Source: Opitutia bacterium | GTDB lineage: Bacteria > Verrucomicrobiota > Verrucomicrobiia > Opitutales > Coraliomargaritaceae | Assembly: GCA_003503355.1 (NCBI GenBank) | Contig: DOCS01000243.1 | Location: forward strand, 1 to 5,986 | Direction: 5' to 3' | Length of the DNA stretch: 5,986 nt | Shown here: positions 1-5,511 of the stretch, piece by piece | Numbering within the stretch: the first letter of the stretch is position 1 | How the letters are laid out: every line of letters starts with the position of its first letter | Made by a program: the position numbers and the translations under genes | The notes under the pieces: model-generated | The model's database searches: none | Seen by the model: only the letters and a program-made list of their open reading frames with translations | What the model was told of the DNA's origin: nothing

Positions 1-30
1 TTGATTGCGCACGGCCGCGTTTCAATACGA

Positions 31-864
31 TTACCGAATCGCGGGTCCGCCCCAGTTGAGCTTGTCGCGAACAATGGCAAAGTGAGAGTGGTCGGGGTTT
101 TGCATCAGGCGAAATTTCTTGTCGGCTACGGTGACTTCGATTGGGAAATTGCCGTCCGCCTCAAAACGTACACGCCCATCGATGGTGATGCGTGGGCAGG
201 GGCCTGGTTCGCCACTTTCGATTTTGATGTCGGTGGAGTGGTCGAAGATGACCGAGCGGTTACCAAAGGTGTGGGGGCAAATTGGCGTCATGGCGATCGC
301 ACTGACTTTCGGGCCGATGATTGGACCGCCCGCGGAAAGATTGTAGGCGGTCGAGCCGGTCGGGGTGGAGAAGATGAGGCCGTCGCAATGATACTCGGAG
401 ACGGGGTTGCCGTTGGCAGAGACGCACAGGCGAATTAATCCACTGCCTTGCGTTTCTTTGATCACCACATCATTGAGGCCGCAAACGCTTTCGCCTTTGG
501 CCGTTGTGCAGTAGAGCACCGAGCGTTCCGCGATCGAGTAGTTGCCTTTAATCAGCGCCGGCAGGTCGTTGGCGGCTTCGTTTTCGGTGAACGTGGCGAG
601 AAACCCGAGCTTGCCGAGGTTGATGCCTAGCACCGCGGAGCCTGATTCGAGCGCTGCGTCGAGCACGCCGAGCAAGGTGCCGTCGCCTCCGATCGCGCAG
701 CACAGGTCCTGCCCGATGAGTGCATCCGCTGCCAGCGGGTAGTCCTTGGTGATGCGAGTCTCGACACCCTCACGCTTTGCGAGGGCCGCCAGGCTTTCCG
801 CGACGGCAGCCGCGCCGGGCTTGGACGAGTTGACAGCAAAGGTAATGGATCGAATCGATTTCAT
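31..864 (-). CDS. nadK: NAD kinase (ATP-NAD kinase)
   Basis: Cytoplasmic enzyme that phosphorylates NAD at the 2'-hydroxyl of its adenosine ribose to make NADP, the only de novo NADP source in most bacteria. The 277-residue product has the normal family length. Visible hallmarks are the GGDGT nucleotide-binding motif at residues 59-63, [13 protein letters not shown] at 80-92, an ND pair at 131-132, and the long signature from STPTGSTAY (166-174) to SAGGP (177-181). HTFGNRSV (198-205) follows, in the position of the family's P-H-T/S-L-x-x-R-P-I/L motif. The N-terminus ([12 protein letters not shown]) matches the usual first beta strand, which supports the ATG at 862-864. No Shine-Dalgarno motif precedes it. 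It is transcribed away from the neighbouring NYN-domain gene, with a 173-bp shared upstream region. Only 30 bp lie beyond its stop, so its downstream partner is outside the window. No key residue appears missing. Confidence 0.97.
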   Translation of the reverse strand: MKSIRSITFAVNSSKPGAAAVAESLAALAKREGVETRITKDYPLAADALIGQDLCCAIGGDGTLLGVLDAALESGSAVLGINLGKLGFLATFTENEAANDLPALIKGNYSIAERSVLYCTTAKGESVCGLNDVVIKETQGSGLIRLCVSANGNPVSEYHCDGLIFSTPTGSTAYNLSAGGPIIGPKVSAIAMTPICPHTFGNRSVIFDHSTDIKIESGEPGPCPRITIDGRVRFEADGNFPIEVTVADKKFRLMQNPDHSHFAIVRDKLNWGGPAIR

Positions 865-954
865 GCAAATAACGTGGAGTGTGGCAGTTTTGCAGTTGAG
901 ATCAATTCGCGATTCACGCCGAGTTCGGGGAAGGAATCATTTTTGTGAATAGGA

Positions 955-983
955 ATGGCTTTCTGTGCCTGCAAGGCAGCCAT
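955..983. repeat. Bulged inverted repeat in the nadK / NYN-gene divergent region
   Basis: Outer arms ATGGCT (955-960) and AGCCAT (978-983) are perfectly complementary. They enclose inner arms GCCT (967-970) and AGGC (974-977) around a GCA loop, leaving a 6-nt bulge on the left arm only. The two stems together give 10 base pairs. It lies about 90 bp upstream of the nadK start and 55 bp upstream of the NYN-domain start, so it could be an operator or a leader structure for either gene. No U-tract follows on either strand, so it is not a standard intrinsic terminator. The rest of 865-1037 shows no gene. Confidence 0.4.
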
Positions 984-1002
984 GTCCGTGTCACTTGAAG
1001 CG

Positions 1003-1031
1003 TTGACGTCGTTGGTCTGTCGTGTGGTATT
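1003..1031 (+). promoter_or_regulatory. Weak sigma70-like promoter candidate for the NYN-domain gene
   Basis: TTGACG (1003-1008) matches the -35 consensus at five of six positions. Seventeen bases later comes GGTATT (1026-1031), only a three-of-six match to the -10 consensus but preceded by TGT, as in an extended -10. If it is used, transcription would start around 1038, at the ATG itself, giving a leaderless or nearly leaderless mRNA. That would fit the absence of any Shine-Dalgarno sequence. The -10 match is poor, so this is only a candidate. Confidence 0.22.
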
Positions 1032-1037
1032 CCCCGA

Positions 1038-1523
1038 ATGCCTGAAGAGCGTTACCTCCTGATTGATGCGTACAATGTCATTTGTGCGACCGATGAGTTG
1101 CGTGATGCTTTGCGGGATAATATGGATAGCGCCCGCGATCGGCTGACGGAGATGGTCTCGTCGATACACGACGCCGAAGGTGTGCGCACTGCCTTGATTT
1201 TGGATAGCCGCAATGACTCGCTCGAAGTGGAGCATCCCTTCGGCAATAAGACCTTTGAATACATTTATGCCCCCGCTGCGCTCACGGCAGACGGGGTAAT
1301 CGAGCGGATTGTGGCGCGTGTTTCGAATGCGGCCCGCGTCACGGTGGTGAGTCATGACAACATGGTGCGCGAATCGACACGTGCCAACGGAGCGATCGCG
1401 CTCAACCCAGAGGAGCTGTTTGAGTGGGCGCGCGCGTGTGATGCCCGTCTGGTTCAAGATGCGCAGCGTCGTCGCAAAGCGAATGCCCGCGAGTGGAAGA
1501 ATGGCCTCGATATTGATTGGTAA
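1038..1523 (+). CDS. NYN/PIN-fold RNase-like protein, YacP (Rae1) family
   Basis: Small 161-residue protein of the NYN (YacP-like, formerly DUF901) family, a PIN-related nuclease fold. The characterised Bacillus member Rae1 cleaves mRNA on the ribosome; RNase activity here is inferred from family only. Acidic motifs in the expected order are LLIDAYNVI (7-15, with D10 and N13), ILD (54-56), TAD (83-85, normally TADE but here followed by G), and VVSHD (103-107), which replaces the usual V-x-T-S-D while keeping D107. A short NGAI (117-120) stands where the family has its final glycine-rich strand, and a basic helix rich in Arg and Lys (138-154) ends the protein. The ATG at 1038 is the only usual start, since the frame is closed by TGA at 996-998 and no ATG, GTG or TTG lies between. 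There is no Shine-Dalgarno motif. The gene stands alone, 193 bp before the next one. Confidence 0.82.
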   Translation: MPEERYLLIDAYNVICATDELRDALRDNMDSARDRLTEMVSSIHDAEGVRTALILDSRNDSLEVEHPFGNKTFEYIYAPAALTADGVIERIVARVSNAARVTVVSHDNMVRESTRANGAIALNPEELFEWARACDARLVQDAQRRRKANAREWKNGLDIDW

Positions 1524-1621
1524 TTGAACCGAGCCGTTGGAGGTGGTCGGGGCGCTGCAGAGTTGTTCGCGCCAGTTTGCTTGCAGTGTATTCGAGCGGG
1601 TCAACGATCGCACCCAACACT

Positions 1622-1649
1622 TTGCGCCTGGCATCGTTTGCGTTATAGT
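1622..1649 (+). promoter_or_regulatory. Candidate sigma70-type promoter upstream of the DUF2851 gene
   Basis: TTGCGC (1622-1627) and TATAGT (1644-1649) are separated by 16 bp. The -10 element matches consensus at five of six positions; the -35 matches only at TTG. Transcription would begin near 1656, leaving a leader of about 60 nt before the ATG at 1717. It is the best promoter-like pair in the gap 1524-1716, which otherwise shows no gene, no RNA and no strong terminator. Confidence 0.35.
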
Positions 1650-1716
1650 GTGGCGTTGGTCTTGGCTGTTTGTCTGCGCCTTTTACGGCCGACTGCCTTT
1701 TTAACTGCTTGATTCA

Positions 1717-2901
1717 ATGCATGCTGAATACATCGAAGAAATTCAGGGGCTGTACGGGCCGTTTACTCTGACGGAACGGGTGGTGCAGAAGATTTGGCTG
1801 CGGCAGGATTTTGCCACCGAGGAGCTGTTGACGGGGTCTCGCAAAGCGCTGGCGGTGAAGGATCCAGGGCGCTGGAATTTACAAGAGGGGCCAGATTTTA
1901 AGGAAGCGCAGTTACTGATCGATGGCGTGCCAGTGGTCGGTGATGTGGAAGTGCATTTTAATGTATCTGATTGGCATCAGCACGAGCACGAGCGCGATTC
2001 GAATTTTGATCGCGTGGTGCTGCATGTAGTGTTGCACCCCGAGCGCAGGCATCCGAATCCGGTGCGGACCTCAAAGGGGCAGGCTCCGGAGGTGTTGTAT
2101 CTGATGCCGGTGTTGAACCGTGACCTGGAGTCTTACGCTATGGACGAAGCGCTGCTGGAATTGGAACAGCAGGACGAACTCGAGTGGGTGGAGCGATTCT
2201 TGCGCAAACCCTTGGAGCAACGGCTGTCGATATTACAAGGACAGGCCAACGTGCGGTGGGCGCAGAAGTTGTCGTATGCAAGCAAGCGTTTACAGCAGTC
2301 CGGTTGGGAGACTGCATGTCATGAGTATGCCCTCGAGGTGCTCGGCTATGCGCGCAACCGTGCGCCGATGCTACGGTTAGCGGCGCACTATCCGTTGCCT
2401 GCTTGGCGTTCTGCTGGCATCGATGTCGATGAACTGTTCGCGGCGGAGGCATCGCGCTGGAGGATCGCTGGGCTGAGGCCGGCGAATCATCCGCGCCGGC
2501 GCTTGGGGCAGTATCGTGAGATGATGCAGACTCATCCGGACTGGCCGGATCGTTTGGCGGATTGTTTGAAAAAAATCCCGCGGGTGGATGCCGCGCTACC
2601 CACACCTGCTTTCCGCAAAGCCGTCGGCTTGCCGAAGGTGCGCTCGATGCTGAGCGAATTGATTTTCTCAAATATGATCGGTGAAAAACGCCTGAATACA
2701 CTGGTGGTGGATGCCGTGCTGCCTCTGGCGAGTGCTGCGGGTATGATCGATGGCAAAGGCTGCTGGATGCACTGGAACCCTGGAGATCGCCCCGATGCTC
2801 TGCCTCGTTTTCTGAAGCACTCTGGGGTGACGCATCGACAGCGTCCGCAAAGCAACGGCTGGAATCAAGGTGCACTGGCCTTGTTTCTTCGGCGACATTG
2901 A
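1717..2901 (+). CDS. DUF2851 family protein, function unknown
   Basis: A 394-residue soluble protein with no signal peptide or membrane segment. It is recognised as DUF2851 by its N-terminal conserved block: EGPDF (57-61), a strand with GDVEVH (75-80), SDW (84-86) followed by several His (87, 89, 91), D99, and LHVVLH (102-107). Later family features are LRPANHPRRRL (253-263), a strand NTLVVDAVLPL (327-337), and a C-terminal QGAL (384-387). The family occurs in Bacteroidota and Verrucomicrobiota, and I know of no established function. The order P-D, then a strand with D/E-x-E-x-H, resembles a PD-(D/E)XK nuclease core (see findings). The ATG at 1717 is the first start after the in-frame stop TAA at 1702-1704; no Shine-Dalgarno motif precedes it. 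The next gene lies 158 bp downstream, so co-transcription with lpxA is uncertain. Confidence 0.85.
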   Translation: MHAEYIEEIQGLYGPFTLTERVVQKIWLRQDFATEELLTGSRKALAVKDPGRWNLQEGPDFKEAQLLIDGVPVVGDVEVHFNVSDWHQHEHERDSNFDRVVLHVVLHPERRHPNPVRTSKGQAPEVLYLMPVLNRDLESYAMDEALLELEQQDELEWVERFLRKPLEQRLSILQGQANVRWAQKLSYASKRLQQSGWETACHEYALEVLGYARNRAPMLRLAAHYPLPAWRSAGIDVDELFAAEASRWRIAGLRPANHPRRRLGQYREMMQTHPDWPDRLADCLKKIPRVDAALPTPAFRKAVGLPKVRSMLSELIFSNMIGEKRLNTLVVDAVLPLASAAGMIDGKGCWMHWNPGDRPDALPRFLKHSGVTHRQRPQSNGWNQGALALFLRRH

Positions 2902-2953
2902 GTTGTCATGGATTGAGTTCATCGTCGGTTTCGTCCTGTCTCGCAGATACGTT

Positions 2954-2973
2954 GGCAATGACGGCGCATTGCC
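2954..2973. repeat. Inverted repeat 1 upstream of lpxA
   Basis: GGCAATG (2954-2960) and CATTGCC (2967-2973) form a perfect 7-bp stem around a 6-nt loop. It is the first of three perfect inverted repeats in the 158-bp gap between the DUF2851 gene and lpxA. It begins 52 bp after the DUF2851 stop and has no U-tract behind it, so it does not look like a complete intrinsic terminator. GCAATG recurs at 3004-3009. Confidence 0.5.
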
Positions 2974-2987
2974 CTCCACCTCCAGGC

Positions 2988-3003
2988 TGCCCAGCGGGCA
3001 TTT
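2988..3003 (+). repeat. Inverted repeat 2 upstream of lpxA, with short T-run
   Basis: TGCCC (2988-2992) and GGGCA (2996-3000) pair perfectly around an AGC loop and are followed by TTT (3001-3003). It resembles a very short terminator or attenuator for transcripts leaving the DUF2851 gene. The stem is only 5 bp and the T-run only three bases, so efficient termination is doubtful. Confidence 0.35.
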
Positions 3004-3015
3004 GCAATGTTTCAC

Positions 3016-3031
3016 TTACTCACTTGAGTAA
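3016..3031. repeat. Inverted repeat 3 close to the lpxA start
   Basis: TTACTC (3016-3021) and GAGTAA (3026-3031) form a perfect 6-bp palindrome with a 4-nt spacer, ending 28 bp before the lpxA ATG. Its dyad form and A/T-rich ends would suit either a regulator site or a leader hairpin. It overlaps the only -35/-10-like material I see near lpxA (TTGCAA at 3002-3007, AGTAAT at 3027-3032, with an overlong 19-bp spacer). Confidence 0.4.
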
Positions 3032-3059
3032 TTTGAAAAAGGCTCCTTTGTTGTCGGCT

Positions 3060-3854
3060 ATGTCGATTCATCCTACTGCTATTGTTTCTGAAACTGCTGT
3101 AATTGGTGCAGGTTCTGTTGTTGGTCCGTATGCGCTGATTGAGGACGGGGCCGTTCTTGGAGAGCAGTGCACTGTGGCGGCGCACGTGATTTTACGGCGT
3201 GGAGTTGTCCTCGGGGACTCAGTATCGGTGGATTCGTTTGCTGTGATCGGCGGGGATCCGCAGTCGTTGACGTTTGATCCCGCGACCAAGAGTGGTGTGG
3301 TGATTGGCAATGACGTGATCATTCGCGAGGGCTGCACCATTCATCGCGGATCCAGCGATGGAGTTAATACAGTGCTGGGCGATGGCTGTTTCTTGATGGC
3401 ACAGGCGCATGTAGCGCATGACTGCCAGTTGGGCAAAGAGGTTGTGCTGGCGAATAATGTGATGCTGGGCGGGCATGTGACTGTCGGTGACAATGTCTTT
3501 ATTGGCGGCGGTGCGGGGATTCATCAGTTTTGCCGGATCGGTACGTACGCGATGATTGCTGGGAATGCCGCGATCACTGCCGATGTGCCACCTTACGTGA
3601 TGGCGGCTGATCGCAGCAACGCGCATGGCTTGAATATGGTCGGCCTGCGTCGGGGTGGTTTTGAGCGTCCAGAGCTTGCTGATTTGAAGAAGTGCTACCG
3701 CGCGGTTTATTTCGGTGGCGGTAATTTGAAAAAGAAGGCGGCTGAGGCGGTGCGTGAACATGAGTTTGGTATCACGGCCCCCGGCGCGCGCTTCTTGGCC
3801 TTTTTTGAGCATGGTAAGCGTGGTTTTGTTCAGTCGACGAACGGCTCGAATTGA
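3060..3854 (+). CDS. lpxA: UDP-N-acetylglucosamine acyltransferase LpxA
   Basis: First enzyme of lipid A synthesis: moves an R-3-hydroxyacyl chain from acyl carrier protein to the 3-OH of UDP-GlcNAc in the cytoplasm. At 264 residues it is close to the 262 of E. coli. The N-terminal two thirds is a left-handed beta helix built of hexapeptide repeats; the C-terminal part (about 185-264) is the helical end. AHVAHDC (116-122) supplies the catalytic His120 (H125 in E. coli), with His117, His139 and His155 matching H122, H144 and H160. IHRGS (94-98), HQFC (155-158) and DVPPYV (175-180) are also diagnostic. Gly168 aligns with E. coli Gly173, the acyl-chain ruler, which favours a long (C14-like) chain. 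The Lys76 position holds Thr71. The ATG at 3060 fits the family; a longer in-frame reading from 2898 adds 54 unrelated residues. TTG at 3048, preceded by AAGG, is a minor alternative. pdxA follows after 11 bp. Confidence 0.95.
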   Translation: MSIHPTAIVSETAVIGAGSVVGPYALIEDGAVLGEQCTVAAHVILRRGVVLGDSVSVDSFAVIGGDPQSLTFDPATKSGVVIGNDVIIREGCTIHRGSSDGVNTVLGDGCFLMAQAHVAHDCQLGKEVVLANNVMLGGHVTVGDNVFIGGGAGIHQFCRIGTYAMIAGNAAITADVPPYVMAADRSNAHGLNMVGLRRGGFERPELADLKKCYRAVYFGGGNLKKKAAEAVREHEFGITAPGARFLAFFEHGKRGFVQSTNGSN

Positions 3855-3865
3855 GCAGCCAAAGT

Positions 3866-4870
3866 ATGAGTGTGGAACAGAATGAAGGTGGTGCCGCGCG
3901 CCTGCCGTTGGCGATTACATGTGGTGATCCCGCGGGGATTGGCCCGGAGGTGATTGCCGGGGCATTGCGTGGTGCACCTGAGCGTGCCAGGGACTGTGTG
4001 TTGCTGGGCCCGGCTAGTTGGGCCGCACCATTGGCGGCCGAATTGGGCATCGACTTTGAAGCGGTGGGGCCCGCGGATTTTCAGATTGTGCCGGGGCAGC
4101 CGTCGCTTGAAGGGGCTGCGTTGGCTTTGGCTGCATTGCAGTCGGCTGCCCGCGGTTGTATCGACGGTCGCTTTCGTGGCGTGGTTTCCGGTCCAGTTAG
4201 TAAGCACTGGTTGCAGCAGGTCGGCTTTCAGCATCCGGGGCAGACCGAGTTTTTCGCCGAGGCCTGGGGAGGGCAGCCCACTATGGGGTTTGTCGGTAAC
4301 GAGCTGCGGGTGGTGCTCGCCACTTGGCACATTCCATTGCGTGAAGTGGCGGATGCCTTAACGGCCGACTGTCTCGAGCTGGCAGTGCGGCGCGCGTATG
4401 ATCTAGCACAGTCATTTGGGGTGCAAGCGCCGCGAATTGGCGTGTGCGGATTGAATCCGCATGCGGGTGAGGGGGGTATTCTCGGTCACGAGGAGCGCGA
4501 TGTGTTGGACCCTGTGCTGGATTATTTGCGCGATTCGATGCCTGGATTGTCCAAGTGTTTGCCGGGGGATACGGTATTTTTCCGTCAACGGCGGGGGGAC
4601 TTTGATGTGGTGGTGGCGGCTTATCATGATCAGGGCTTGGCTGCGGTGAAGACGCTGGAATTTGATGCAGCGGTCAATGTGACGCTGGGCTTGCCGTACG
4701 TGCGGACGAGCCCCGACCACGGGACCGCATTTGACATTGCAGGCCAAGGGCGGGCGGACTCCGGCAGTTTTGCGGCGGCACTTTCGGTTGCTCTGCAGTT
4801 GACTGATGTGAAGCGTTGTTCCGAGGTGCGTAGCGAGGATCAGATCGATTGCGATAAAGGTCGGAACTAG
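3866..4870 (+). CDS. pdxA: 4-hydroxythreonine-4-phosphate dehydrogenase PdxA
   Basis: NAD-dependent enzyme of the DXP-dependent vitamin B6 pathway. It oxidises 4-phosphohydroxy-threonine, and the decarboxylated product is joined with deoxyxylulose phosphate by PdxJ. The 334 residues compare with 329 in E. coli. Motifs: CGDPAGIGPEVI (19-30), GPVSK (109-113), PGQTEFF (124-130), then metal ligands His155 (ATWHIPLR), His199 (GLNPHAGEGG) and His254 (YHDQGL), equal to E. coli H166, H211 and H266. Lys262, Asn271 and Arg280 match the substrate contacts K274, N283 and R292. The E. coli contact His136 is Gln126 here. GLPYVRTSPDHGTAFDIAG (275-293) is typical. The ATG at 3866 is preferred because homologous sequence begins about ten residues after it. 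A TTG at 3851, overlapping the lpxA stop as TTGA, is also in frame. The tight spacing to lpxA and the 30-bp gap to the Fe-S gene argue for one operon. Confidence 0.97.
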   Translation: MSVEQNEGGAARLPLAITCGDPAGIGPEVIAGALRGAPERARDCVLLGPASWAAPLAAELGIDFEAVGPADFQIVPGQPSLEGAALALAALQSAARGCIDGRFRGVVSGPVSKHWLQQVGFQHPGQTEFFAEAWGGQPTMGFVGNELRVVLATWHIPLREVADALTADCLELAVRRAYDLAQSFGVQAPRIGVCGLNPHAGEGGILGHEERDVLDPVLDYLRDSMPGLSKCLPGDTVFFRQRRGDFDVVVAAYHDQGLAAVKTLEFDAAVNVTLGLPYVRTSPDHGTAFDIAGQGRADSGSFAAALSVALQLTDVKRCSEVRSEDQIDCDKGRN

Positions 4871-4900
4871 GCTGAAAATTTGAAAGACTGAGCTAGAGTG

Positions 4901-5287
4901 ATGAATACAATGACTGAAGAAACGAAATTTGAGCTCCCAGAGGGCGTCCGTGAAGGCAATGAAAAGCTGGTGCTGGTCACCGAACCGGCCGGTGTTAAGC
5001 TACAGTCGCTGGTCGCGCGTGAACACAAGGGCGAGTATCTGCGCATTAAGATTACCGGTGGCGGCTGCAACGGCTTGAGTTATAAAATGAAGTTTGTGGC
5101 TGGAACCAAGCGCGGCGATATTCTGGTGCGCTCGTCGGGGGCCAAGGTGCTGGTTGATACTAAGAGTGCTTTGTATTTGAGGGGCACGCATTTAGATTTT
5201 TCAGATAAAATGGTCGGCGGCGGATTCAAGTTCAGCAACCCAAATGCGAAGGCGAGTTGTAGCTGCGGCGAGAGCTTTAGTATTTAG
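4901..5287 (+). CDS. A-type iron-sulfur carrier, HesB/IscA/ErpA family
   Basis: Small cytoplasmic scaffold/carrier that accepts Fe-S clusters and passes them to target enzymes. The 128-residue product has the three conserved cysteines: Cys56 in GGGCNGLSY (53-61), and Cys120 and Cys122 in SCSCGESFS (119-127). The 64-residue step from first to second matches IscA and ErpA of E. coli. LVDTKSALYL (84-93) and GGGFKFSNPNA (106-116) are also standard. About 20 polar residues rich in Glu and Lys precede the core, slightly longer than usual. GTG 4898, ATG 4901 and ATG 4910 are all in frame; 4901 was chosen as the first ATG, and the weak purine stretch upstream does not decide between them. Sequence alone does not separate IscA, ErpA and SufA roles, and no isc or suf genes lie next to it, so no symbol is given. 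It sits 30 bp after pdxA, probably the last gene of that operon. Confidence 0.95.
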   Translation: MNTMTEETKFELPEGVREGNEKLVLVTEPAGVKLQSLVAREHKGEYLRIKITGGGCNGLSYKMKFVAGTKRGDILVRSSGAKVLVDTKSALYLRGTHLDFSDKMVGGGFKFSNPNAKASCSCGESFSI

Positions 5288-5491
5288 GCCCTTTTAAGTT
5301 TGCGGCTGGCTAAACGGCGAAAAGAGTTGAAATGCTCGCTTATTCCTCTACATCTTACACATCTTGTTTGGTTCTATGGCCGAAAGCTACGACAACGTTA
5401 AGTGATTTTTTGAGGCAGCATGAAGCCGCTTCCACTTTCATACAGGCTTTAGGTTCAGGTCCGCGACAAGCAGTTATCTACAAATCAATTA
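5288..5491 (+). promoter_or_regulatory. infC upstream region, likely promoter and leader
   Basis: These 204 bp separate the Fe-S carrier gene from infC. TTGAAA (5327-5332) followed 16 bp later by TACATC (5349-5354) is a weak promoter candidate. A stem can form between TGAAGCC (5421-5427) and GGCTTTA (5445-5451), with one G-T pair and a 17-nt loop. The last 20 bases before the infC start are A/T-rich and contain no Shine-Dalgarno motif. A 59-codon open frame (5332-5511) runs through most of the region and into infC. No clear terminator for the upstream operon was seen. A regulatory role is inferred from position; no known infC leader motif was recognised. Confidence 0.3.
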
Positions 5492-5511
5492 ATGGCAAAA
5501 TATCCGAATAA
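5332..5511 (+). other. 59-codon open frame overlapping the infC start
   Basis: ATG at 5332 opens a 59-codon frame ending with TAA at 5509-5511, which overlaps the first 20 bases of infC in another frame. The predicted peptide begins MLAYSSTSYTSCLVLW and ends with [12 protein letters not shown] recognise no family. It could be a leader peptide translationally coupled to infC, or chance. An open stretch of this size is not improbable by chance at this base composition, and no Shine-Dalgarno motif precedes it. Confidence 0.15.

Noticed and set aside
1..438. Plus-strand open frame at the left edge
   Set aside because: It lies entirely antisense to most of nadK, whose reading on the minus strand is unambiguous.
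861..1634. Long minus-strand open frame (257 codons) opposite the NYN-domain gene
   Set aside because: It covers the well-supported plus-strand gene in antisense and shows no recognisable motif. High GC at codon positions of the real gene explains the lack of stops.
1655..1684. GGCG...CGCC pairing followed by TTTT as a terminator after the NYN-domain gene
   Set aside because: The stem is only 4 bp with a loop of more than 20 nt, too weak for an intrinsic terminator, and it lies downstream of the likely promoter of the next gene.
1524..1712. 62-codon open frame from a TTG immediately after the NYN-domain gene
   Set aside because: No recognisable features, no ribosome binding site, and it spans the likely promoter of the DUF2851 gene.
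2138..2875. Minus-strand open frame (245 codons) opposite the DUF2851 gene
   Set aside because: Composition is rich in Ser, Pro, Arg and His with low-complexity patches, as expected for an antisense shadow; the plus-strand gene has clear family motifs.
2898..3059. 54-residue N-terminal extension of LpxA, starting at a TTG that overlaps the DUF2851 stop
   Set aside because: The extra residues are rich in Ser, Cys and Pro and show no hexapeptide pattern. The family's normal start is at the ATG at 3060, and the stretch contains three inverted repeats typical of non-coding DNA.
3219..3812. Minus-strand open frame (197 codons) opposite lpxA
   Set aside because: It is antisense to a gene with intact catalytic motifs, and shows no family features of its own.
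3851..3865. TTG at 3851 as the start of pdxA, overlapping the lpxA stop
   Set aside because: Possible through translational coupling, but it adds only five residues with no homology value, and an ATG lies 15 bp downstream; kept as an alternative only.
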